Shown one piece after another: positions 10,865 to 19,838 of a stretch of DNA of 64,000 bases. Source of the DNA: Umbilicaria muhlenbergii (lineage: Eukaryota > Ascomycota > Lecanoromycetes > Umbilicariales > Umbilicariaceae). The notes under the pieces are model-generated. The model was given only the letters and a program-made list of their open reading frames with translations, ran no database searches and was not told the origin of the DNA. The stretch covers positions 2,142,580 through 2,206,579 of the forward strand of contig KK106984.1 in the NCBI GenBank assembly GCA_000611775.1. Direction: 5' to 3'. The position numbers and the translations under genes are program-made. Positions within the stretch are counted from its first letter, which is position 1. Every line of letters starts with the position of its first letter.

Positions 10865-11433
10865 ACGTCAAACCTAGGCTGGCGAATATATTGTCAACCC
10901 TATTTTCTACCCATCACCTATACTGACGTCCCTTTCCTTTCTTTTCGAACCTTGCAGGGGCTCTTTGTGCATAAGTAAACACTTCGAGCACCAATGTGCT
11001 AGAGGGTATTGCCATGTGGAGGCCTGCGAACAAGCGCACCAAAGCTAGAGGATCTTCCGGGCATTTCGTAAATGCCAAGACATTTCGGATTGTCCGAAAG
11101 GGGTAGGTGCCTTTTTCGTCGGACGTCGTGAGGATTACAGGCCGGTACAGACCTGTAACGGGTCTGTAACAGGATTGTAACAGACCTGTATAGCCTGTGT
11201 TGTACAGGCGCGCAGCGTTCGTTTACTTGCCCCCGGAGCGGCTATTTCTTCCTGAAAGGACTCTCCCTTATACTCATTTAACATGGTATAAAACATAACA
11301 TCAACCCACCATCAAGCGCGCTCTTAGGATTCACTCCATTCAAGCCCTCAATTCCGAAAAGCTAGCGAACCAGACACCACTCCCACCCCCACCGCCACTA
11401 CCATCCTCCTTCCGCCATCTAACCCCCAGCCCA
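10865..11433. other. Convergent intergenic region with CTGTAAC repeat cluster
   Basis: It lies between the AtuA-like gene (+) and the BTB gene (-). Most is unremarkable. 11136-11213 carries a cluster of CTGTA/TACAG units in both orientations, listed separately. Confidence 0.5.
11136..11213. repeat. Cluster of direct and inverted CTGTAACAG-type units
   Basis: Within 78 bp the words TACAGACCTGTAAC, TCTGTAACAGG, TTGTAACAGACCTGTA, CCTGT and TGTACAGG follow each other, giving both direct repeats and small palindromes. The function is unknown; it could be a binding-site array, or stem-loops in the 3' ends of the two converging transcripts. Confidence 0.6.
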
Positions 11434-13159
11434 TCAGCTCAAAAATCCCCTCACCATATTCCTCCCCCGCTGCCCACTCAACGCCTCCAACTTCACCGCC
11501 ACCAGCACAACCTCCATCCCGCCCTTCGCGTCCATCCGCGGCTGCACCCTCAACCGCCACTGCCCCTTCCGGACAATCCACTCGCCAAAACCATCCAAAC
11601 TGCCCCTCCGCTTCCTCTTCCGCGGAGAAGGTCTGCTCGAGGACCGGCTGAATTGTGATGCTGCGTTAGAGCCTTGGTGCTTTTTAGGGGCGAGGCCGCT
11701 TTCAGAGCCAGAGCTAAAGCCGAGGGGGGTGCGGGTGTTGAGTACGTCGGTGACATCGAGGGCTTCGTGGACGCCGAAGCCCGTATCTGGATTCACGGTG
11801 TATTCATCGCCGTCAAGCACAATATGTGCATCTTGTTCGATCCTGATCTTGACCTGAGCGTCGCTCAGAGGCGTATTGCCTGGACTGACAGGCACAGATG
11901 CGGCGCCTCCTGATTGCATCATCAAGCCGAGAGGGACGTTGGTAGGTAGATTCATCTTATTGGCAACGACGTTGAAGAGGCTTGTGATTTTGGCTCTGGC
12001 TACACCGTGGAAGTCGGCACGCATGCTGCGGAGGTCGATTTGTGTGCATTCGTCGCCGACTTCGATGATGAGTTCGTAGGCTGTTTCGTCTACGAAAGGG
12101 CGGGCGTAGTTGACCCAACCGCCTAGTGGGGATCGGTCGGATGGCGATGCGTCGCCTACGAAAGAGACCCCAGATTGGCGGATGTCTTCGAGGCGGATGA
12201 TGATTTCGGATTTCCCGCGGGAGACGTTGTGGCTGATGTGGTGCGAGATGAGCTTTTGCTCGAGACCACGGAGGTGGAAGTAGCGGCAATCCCGGAGCAG
12301 TTCGGCTCGATGCTCCTCGTTGCGAATGTGAATAGGATACCCTTGCAATACGTGTAATAATTCGTCAAAGACCTCGGCAGAGCGGTGTGGTACGCAGGGT
12401 GGCAGGACTGCTGGTGGGCGTAGAAGACCTTGACGGTCTAGACCGGGAAAGACTTCCCCTGGGGTGGCAAAGAAGACTGCGAAGCCTAGGGAGAAGAAAT
12501 TCGGAGAGTCTCCAGGCGATGAGAATATATCTCGAGGAATCTGAAAGTTGCGGTCGCCGATCTTGATGAAGATCTCCGTGTCAAAAAGCTGTGATATTAG
12601 GCGTGGTACTTTTGCCGTTAGCGACTTGACTTCTCTGATATTCGAAGAAAGGCCTACAGCTGTAGAATTGTGCATCGGCGAAGAGTCTGACGAAATGTAC
12701 GCCGTCGCGAGGTTGCACGTAGTATCCTGAATTGTCAATATCAGCCAGAGTACACCAAGGCCCGACTCGTTGACCCGAGTACCTTGTAAATGCAACGATA
12801 TGTCTCGAAAAGTTGCAGGATCCCGATCGATAAACAATGTCCTCACCCCGCCTGAACCATCGTCATTCTGTCGGAGCTGTTCCTCGAAAAACCTTGAGAA
12901 GTATGAGGGTGCTCTAGAATTCTCAGTACAACTACCATTGGGGATTTACACTGTGCTTGCAGCAATACTAACCATCAGACATGATAGATGCGCCGGATAA
13001 CCTAAACAGTTCCGACCCAACCTGTATGGCGAATCCCTTCTCGGCCGGTAAACCCTGAACTCCATTCTCCAGGTTTTCTGATGACCGGTGACGAAGCACA
13101 CTTGGTGGTTCACCGGCTCCCTTGTTGGGTCTTGTATCGGACGTTCGAGATGCAGCCAT
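11434..13159 (-). CDS. Fungal BTB/POZ-domain protein, 4 exons
   Basis: Spliced model of 519 residues on the minus strand: exons 13159-12973, 12911-12783, 12726-12658 and 12608-11434, all introns GT-AG (61, 56 and 49 bp) with matching phases. It has two tandem BTB/T1-like modules. The first reads FRLSGASIMSDAPSYFSRFF then VRTLFIDRDPATFRDISLHLQGY. The second starts FIKIGDRNFQIPRDIFSSPGD and continues FPGLDRQGLLRPP and GYPIHIRNEEHRAELLRDC. Such double-BTB proteins are common in Pezizomycotina and of unknown role; BTB domains usually mediate dimerisation or cullin-3 binding. The C-terminal part has a basic SRPSPRKRKRR patch (possible nuclear signal). The start Met at 13159 precedes a polar stretch of about 40 residues. 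Confidence 0.85.
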
Positions 13160-14770
13160 CGGCCTCTAGTGATCTATGCATTGGCCTCACTTCTGTGATC
13201 ATGAAAAGTCGTAGCTAACGTACTTTGGCGCCGAGTCGCAGTCTTTCAGCAGCTTATCAGCTGGGATCGTCTTGCCCCTCTATATTCAAGAACCGACTAC
13301 CTGCGGACACCCAACCCCAATGAGGTGGCCTAAGGTATGCCTCCCTCCGCCTCCCGTCAAGAGCTGTTATTATAAGCTCTGTAGATTGCCGTGGCCTCTG
13401 CTACCGTAACGTGCATGCGTAGTTTGCGACTAGATCAATTCATAGTCTGCGTTGGAGGAGGGAGTAGGGCTCGCTGGACGTCTTTGGTTTGCAAAAAAAG
13501 GAGAGGCAAGAGCTGTCACCAGAAGCGTAGGTGGTGAGTGAGCGCACAGTCTATGCCCTGCACTTGCCGTGTGGTGAAATCGTTCAGCAGGCCAAGACTC
13601 TGAATGGTAGACGTATCTGGGTGGAATGATGCAGCGCACACGCGTTCTAGCTCGCCCTAAGTCTCACCAGCGGAAGCTATGATGGTTTCACGCACCATTT
13701 TCCGTTGGTGGGTTTGCCCAATGATGCTGCTCTTAAGGATCAGTAAGGTGTCTGAATAGAGAGATCCTTGTTAGAAGCCATCGAGACTGGCACGAGCCGC
13801 AAGACAGACATAAGTAATGCCTGAGGGGCCGAGTTGGGCAGCGCGTGTTAACTCCGGGTCCGGTATGATCTACAGCGCTAACGTATTGTAACATATTAGT
13901 GTTGGCTTCGAAGCCCACGCCCGGCCTTGTGGACGCCACGGGTGCTTTGAAGAAGATACGAGTTAGATAGAGGGGGTGACGGTGGTGTATGCAGGAGGGG
14001 TCCTTCATCCTTACCTTAGTCACTGGCGGGCGATGCCGGTGAGGAGTTGGTATGGTAGACCCATGATTCGTGGCCTGAGGCGTCTTATCATCATTGGTCC
14101 TCCCAGTTGGACGGCATCGGCCGGCAACCCGAACGGGAACCGCTCTCTCTCTTTCTGGTACCGCTGACAGTAGTGCCACAGCATCAGCAACGATTATCTA
14201 CCAGTGACACTGTCTTCCGCAGCCGTGGTTCGCGGACCATAACACTGCAACCTTGGCGTTGACTATGCTTTGTATGGGCAACGGCCGGACGAGCATGGTG
14301 CCTTGGGCCTCAGGAAGCCTGTTGTAAGATTGCTTCAAATCAGTGAAATCCGAGTGTTTCGCAAGCGGTTGGAAAGCATTGCGATCGGTTCTTAAGTACG
14401 AATAGGTGTTAGAAGACAGGACCATCATAGAGTTCCTGCCGTTACTAATTGACCATCTGGTCGCTTTTGTCCAACCGAGAAGCACGTGCAATATATTGAT
14501 TCATATGTACGATTGAACGAGATACGCTACATTGATTATAACGGATACAATGATGAATGAATGCGCCATGCAAGTATATATTGCAGAGTGGGATTTTGTG
14601 ACCGAGCATGTTGCTGAGTACGAGAAAACCTCCGCCCTAAGATACCACACAGAATGAACAGTACACTCCCCCAACAGATTGATGCGGTTCCAGAACGGTA
14701 CCAGGGCGGCATATATACTTCCTCTGATCCGTCATGAAGTAACGGGAGACCATTTCTAGCACTCGACTGC
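13160..14770. other. Intergenic, no gene supported
   Basis: 1.6 kb between the BTB gene start and the GST gene end, both on the minus strand. The longest open frame (13733-14179, minus, 148 residues) has no recognisable domain and atypical composition (rich in Arg, Pro, His, Thr). No repeat ends or RNA genes seen. Confidence 0.45.
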
Positions 14771-15681
14771 CTAGAGGGCGGATTTGAACTCGCCATCCAC
14801 ATCTATAATCTTCTGTACCGCCTTCTTGTAACCATCATGCCCTTCAAGCAATTCAATATACGCCCAAAGCCTGGGATAAGCTTCCTCGGTCAGTCCTGCG
14901 CGACCTTTGGCAGCTATAAGCGGGAAGCTCATTAGGATGTCGGCACCTGTCAGTTCCTTGCCGCAGAGATATTCTCCACCGTTCGGTGTCGTGGCAAGCT
15001 GGCTTTCCAAGAAGCCGAAATGTGTCTTGAAGTTGGGCGTGAGGAACATGGATTCAATACTCCCAGCAACCCGACTTGTTATTGGCTTGATGAAGAAAGG
15101 TACTGGGGAATTTCTGATGTCTATGTGGGCCCTCATCAGTTGTCTTGTTTTCGAGAATTGAGCGTTCGGACTTACTGTTGACGAGTAACGTAAGCACCAT
15201 GTAAAGCATGAGGCTCCCCTCCACATAGTGCATATAGTATCGATACCGCAACCATTCCTCACTCTCGCCTCCGATCTGGCCCGCCTTGTCCTGCATGTAC
15301 CTCTTCGGAGCCAACCAGGGCCCGAAATGATCGATCAAGTACTCTATGATGAGCCCTGATTCGGCGAGCACCAACGACTTAGACATCCCTTCCGCCTCAA
15401 TACTTATTATCGGGGATTTCCCCAACGGATGGATCTCTTTAAGCTCTTCTGGTGCCAGCATGTCCGAACCGCGATGATATACCTCGAGCTCATAGTCTAT
15501 CTTGAGCTCTTCGAGAAGCCATAAAATCCGCTGGGAGCGGGACTTTTCAAGCCTGTGGCTTGAAGTTAGGATGTAGATTGAACGCGATGGAAAATCTCGA
15601 ATTATTCTCATTGCACTCCGCCACCGAGCAATGTAAGGAGGAAGATGCGAATGTAGGGACAAATTTGGGTATTGTAGTCAT
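14771..15681 (-). CDS. Glutathione S-transferase, Gtt1-like
   Basis: Minus-strand gene. Two exons are clear: 15552-15176 and 15120-14771, joined by a 55-bp GT-AG intron. The thioredoxin-like N-domain reads LEKSRSQRILWLLEELKIDYE, then HPLGKSPIISIE (the cis-Pro loop) and LAESGLIIEYL (the glutathione-binding Glu-Ser pair). The C-terminal helical domain ends with GGEYLCGKELTGADILMSFPL, the N-capping box. This pattern fits fungal Gtt1-type transferases, which conjugate glutathione to electrophiles or reduce peroxides. The first exon is uncertain. The ATG at 15681 (MTTIPKF) with a donor after 15617 (GTGCAA) keeps the frame, but that donor is weak. A start within the open frame at 15662 is the alternative. 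Confidence 0.85.
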
Positions 15682-16327
15682 GATAACAATAAAATGGTTG
15701 AGGGAAGAGACACTTGCAAGAGTAGAAAGACCATAGTGGATGGCAGCTACCGCTTGAAGTGTGAACTGGCTTACCAATATAGTGTAATCTTGGCCTTCTG
15801 TCTAGACTTCATGAGAGCCTGATCATCTCCTCTCTTCACCGGGGCCTCCTCAGACATGGCTCTGACTGATTGCTAGAGTGTTTTAAAGACGGAGTCGAAC
15901 AAAATCAGCGACGATTGAAATCGCCGTATTACAGATCGATTGGTATACCAACGACAATTCTTGAGAGCAACAGCGATTCCTGAGATCAACGTAAAGTTAT
16001 GTACAGATTTCGGGCTTCTATACACATTGTGACTGAGAAGCGGTGTAAGCCGGCTACGTAAGCCGCCACCTTAAGTACCTTAAGGTAGTCAATCGAGGGG
16101 AAACCTCGGCTGAACAGGCCCAGAGCGGTAAGCGTAAGATACTGCCCTGCCACGTGCCTGCTTACGTGACCAGCAACTTGTTGTCTGCTTTTCATGATAT
16201 GGTGTTTGCATAGTATTACAAGACAGCTACCTCGCACTGGCCGCGATTGCCTTTTGCCTGGTTTTGGCTTGAGTGATACTATGTGTGAGTTTCCCGTTGA
16301 GAATTCGGATTTCTCAACTGACGAACG
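15682..16327. other. 5' flank of GST and displaced original upstream region of the complex I gene
   Basis: No gene is supported here; a short minus frame at 15986-16237 lacks resemblance to anything known. The flank joins directly to 41388 once the nested repeats are removed, so this stretch is the ancestral upstream region shared by the GST gene (-) and the NDUFB4 gene (+). Confidence 0.6.
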
Positions 16328-16335
16328 ACGACATC
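16328..16335 (+). repeat. Left copy of 8-bp target-site duplication of the DNA transposon
   Basis: ACGACATC, repeated exactly at 41380-41387 directly outside the right inverted end. An 8-bp duplication is usual for hAT and P elements. Confidence 0.8.
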
Positions 16336-16336
16336 T

Positions 16337-16541
16337 TGTTGGTACATAATAGGGGTTTATGCACCGTGTCTACCAGGCACACTACTAGCGCGGTTAATAC
16401 TTTAGACCCAATGTAGTTAGCTCCTGCCTGCTGAGCAGCCGAGCAATATATTGCTCAACACTCAGCTAGATAATCAAATCAACTCAACTCCGAACAACGC
16501 TGCATCTACGTTTGATTCCTCCTATACACATATCCTCCATA
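16337..16541 (+). repeat. Copia 5' LTR (205 bp, hardly mutated)
   Basis: It aligns without gaps to the 3' LTR over its full length. It keeps its CpG sites and GC content, in contrast to the 3' copy, which carries about 20 transitions, all C-to-T or G-to-A relative to this copy by hand alignment. Confidence 0.92.
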
Positions 16542-16560
16542 GGTTATGAGCCCGGCTGCA
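16542..16560 (+). other. Copia primer-binding site, internal initiator-tRNA-Met type
   Basis: GGTTATGAGCCCGGCTGCA directly follows the 5' LTR. It is complementary to the anticodon-arm region of initiator tRNA-Met, the half-tRNA priming site known from Drosophila copia and relatives. Confidence 0.7.
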
Positions 16561-16594
16561 CTAGCTACGCATAGCAGCAGACAATAGGAGCGTT

Positions 16595-16720
16595 AGCAGC
16601 AAGAAAGAGGTGGTTATAAAGACTCAGGAATAACACTCTACGCCTCCACAACCACACACGCCGATATAGGCAGCAGAAAGAGGTAGTCATAAAGGCTCAG
16701 GAATAACACTTCACGTCTCT
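16595..16720 (+). repeat. Two-copy tandem repeat, period about 74 bp, in Copia leader
   Basis: AGAAAGAGGTGGTTATAAAG...AGGAATAACACT at about 16602 recurs as AGAAAGAGGTAGTCATAAAG...AGGAATAACACT at about 16675. Unit boundaries are approximate. It is non-coding leader of the Copia element. Confidence 0.75.
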
Positions 16721-16762
16721 ACAACACCACCAACACCACCACCACCCATTGGAAGGTGACAA

Positions 16763-16975
16763 CTTTGGGTCACGCGGCAGGGCAGTCAAACGTTTTCCAG
16801 CAGGATACTGTTTCTGGCACAGTCCAGCAGTCCTCAGATGTTGTAAGACCTGACGTTAGACGTACACGAAGCTTTGAGCCACGCGGCAGGGCAGTCAAAC
16901 ATTTTCCAGCAGGATACTGTTTCTGACACAGTCCAGCAGTCCTCAGACGTTGTAAGACCCGCTGTTAGACGTGCT
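16763..16975 (+). repeat. Two-copy 109-bp tandem repeat in Copia leader
   Basis: Unit 1 (16763-16871) and unit 2 (16872-16975) share CACGCGGCAGGGCAGTCAAA, TTTTCCAGCAGGATACTGTT and CAGTCCAGCAGTCCTCAGA. The two units are close to identical and rich in CpG, so this stretch escaped the mutation seen a few dozen bases downstream. Confidence 0.88.
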
Positions 16976-19377
16976 CAACATCATTCCAGGCCAACACATC
17001 AAGTCTTCAAGCAGCAATCATGATCAAAGAAGATGACATCACTGAAACAGGCAACAATTTCTCATTTCAGAAGCTCAGAGGTTTTGAGAACTACAAGCCA
17101 TGAGCAGTCAATTTCCTGAGAGCACTTCAGGCCATTAGGCTTCACAAATTTATTCTACCCTCAGCTGATAATTCAGCTCCCACCACCCTCACTTTGAGCG
17201 CTGAGCAAAAGAAGGATATAGCTTGAATATCAGCAGCAGAGTGGTGAAAGGAGAAACATGAACTTCATATGATCAACATGATATGAGTTCAGGCATTGAT
17301 GCTCAAAATAGTAGTAGCATCAATTGTCAAGGAGTGAGAATCTACTCACGTCAACAATACCTCATCATACAACCTCTGAAAATGATTAAAGGATCAGTAT
17401 ACAGAAGGCAATGTGATCATCAAGTGATCTGTCATTACAGACATTGAAAAGATGACTCTCTCAAGTCACAAGAACATCAATTAATATCACTTTAAGTATT
17501 ATGATTTAGCTCATCAAATTGATGACCTGAAGATCACTCTTAAAGACGCCCTCATGCTCAAGATTCTCAACAACTTAAGCTTTGAATACAATCAATTCAT
17601 GACTGTCTTGACTTCAGAAATTCACAACAAGCCTGATGACCTTGATTCAGAATACATTTGAAAGGCTCTGAAGCAGGAGGAAAAGCAAACAGCTGTTAAA
17701 AATAAACAGCAAGTCAACACTGTCACAGTTGAAAAAAATAACAAAGGAGGCAACAATAAGAGTGTCAACAGCAAGATTAATGACTCTGACAGTAACATCA
17801 AGCTTAATATCTGCAAGAGCTGTGAAAAACCTCATAAAATTAACTCTGAAATCATCTGTCATGACAAGGAGAAGACATGTGAGGAATGTGATGCTACTGA
17901 ACATCAAAAGAAGAATCATAACAGTTAATTAAAGATTAATAAGAAATTCAAGAATGATAATTCTCAGGTTAATTCAAGCAGTGATAAAGTGATTAAGAAC
18001 ATCATCTGCTGCATCATCACCTCATATGCTTTTAAGCTATCATTCAGTCATATTATGCTTATCATTAATGTTGCATGACTGCATGATGACATTGAACCCC
18101 CTTCAGAGAAGTTAATTATAAACTTCAGCATCACTGCTCACCTCATCATCAACAAGGACTTGATTCACAGCTATTATAAGAACTTTAAGCAGTATTAAAC
18201 AGGTTTCAGTGAGCTTCTATCATCATATGAAAAAGGAATGCTGTTAATATCACTTAATAATAGCAACCTCACCCTTCTGAATGTCTATTATGCTTCACAT
18301 TTAAGCTATAACCTCATCAGCATCATTTTACTTGATGATAAAGATGTTGAGGTATTCCTCTGTACATTGAACAAACTGTTAAAGATTCAACATCATGACA
18401 AGGTGCTGAGATACACTGACTTTATTAATGATCAATATGTAATACATCAGAAGTTAAGCATTATCATTAATGCTCATTGATCTGATCAGCTTATAAAGGT
18501 TAAACTCACTGAATATGTCATATGACATGAACACATGACACACCTGAGTTATAAGAACTTAATGAAGCTCACTCATACTGTCATTGACATTGAGTTCAAA
18601 GGGTCACCTTCAGAGGAGACATGTGAAGGCTGTATGACAGAATGTTAACATCATCATGTGTTTAAAATCCTCTCTCAAATTTCAGATGAATTCTTAAAAC
18701 ATGTTCACAGTGACATCACAGGATCATACTTGATCACTCAACAAGATCATAAATACATGCAATTCTTTTATGATGAAGTCACTGAGCTGTTCAACATCTA
18801 CCTGCTCAAATTCAAGAGTGAATCACTATAAAACTTCAAGCACTACACTGCATTACAGAAAAATCAGGCCAACTGCTGCTTGAAGATAATACACACTGAT
18901 GATGACTTCTCAGACTGAGATGACTACTGCAAGAAGTGAAGCATCACTCATAAAATGTCATCATCATACACCTCTGAGCAGAATGACAGAGCAGAACACT
19001 TTAATAAAACTGTTATGAAATCTGTCAAGTTTATCTTATACAAGAAGAAGCTCTCAAAGTCATGTTGAAAGAAAATAACATGCAGAGTGATTTATACCCT
19101 CAACTGCACATCACTTAAAGATGACTTCAAGTCAGCTTTTGAACATCTACAAGGTAAGAAGTCACACCTGAGTCATTTAAAGATCTTAAGGTGTCAGGCT
19201 TGAGTACATATATTTAAAGAAATGCAGAAGAAGCTTGATGAGCACACTTAACAGAGAATTCATGTGAGATATGACTTCACAAACCAGTACTGCATACTCA
19301 ACTCACGCACTGACAAGGTGCATGTCACATGAGATATTCATTTCAATGAACTACACACATACATGTAAAAGGCGGAG

Positions 19378-19646
19378 TGTATGACAGAGCGTCATAAGTG
19401 TGTTTGAATGAAGTGTTATAAGCAATATAGTCATGATGAGGTCAATGCAATGATTATATGTCTTCTATTCAGTGGCAAAACTGATCACTGAGAAAGCAGG
19501 TTTCTGAACCTCCTTGTGAAGAGTTTTCACTTGATGTTAAGATGCTACTCACTGAGTCATTATATAAGTGAGTTATAATGACATACTGTCATACTGTTGT
19601 ACTGTTGTACTGTCATACTACTATATATAGTGGCTCTGACACAGCA
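19378..19646 (-). repeat. Gypsy-2 3' LTR (269 bp)
   Basis: It aligns along its length with 37711-37979. Shared blocks include ATGATTATATGTCTTCTATT and TCTGAACCTCCTTGTGAAGA. It ends in TG...CA. Confidence 0.88.
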
Positions 19647-19657
19647 TTCCCCTTCTC
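19647..19657 (-). promoter_or_regulatory. Polypurine tract of Gypsy-2
   Basis: Reads GAGAAGGGGAA on the minus strand, immediately before the 3' LTR. This is the expected plus-strand DNA primer site and it fixes the element's orientation. Confidence 0.75.
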
Positions 19658-19716
19658 ATGATGCTGTCCCTGATGTCAATTGACTTTAAATTAATCATTA
19701 TAGACATCATCATGAT

Positions 19717-19838
19717 TGCTAAGACTACATCTTCTGTTTATTGAGTTGTAAAAAGCTTGCTTTCATTTTCTAGTGAAATGTCTAACTTTTATGCTCAAGA
19801 AGGTTAAACTTATTTGAGAAAGTAAGTAGTCTGTAATA
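19717..19838 (-). repeat. Gypsy-1 3' LTR (122 bp)
   Basis: It aligns with 30080-30201. The shared core is TTATTGAGTTGTAAAAAGCT followed by TGCTTTCATTTTCTAG. Bounded by TGCTAAGA at one end and TAATA/TAACA at the other. Confidence 0.9.

Noticed and set aside
13733-14179. 148-residue minus-strand frame as a gene
   Set aside because: No domain, no splice partner, atypical composition, and no family resemblance.
2531-15681. A secondary-metabolite or detoxification cluster (mannosyltransferase, SDR, flavoprotein, AtuA-like, GST)
   Set aside because: No core synthase, transporter or pathway regulator is present, and orientations are mixed; neighbourhood alone is not evidence.
16542-16560. Part of a tRNA gene
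   Set aside because: Only the anticodon-arm complement is present, directly after an LTR; it is a primer-binding site.
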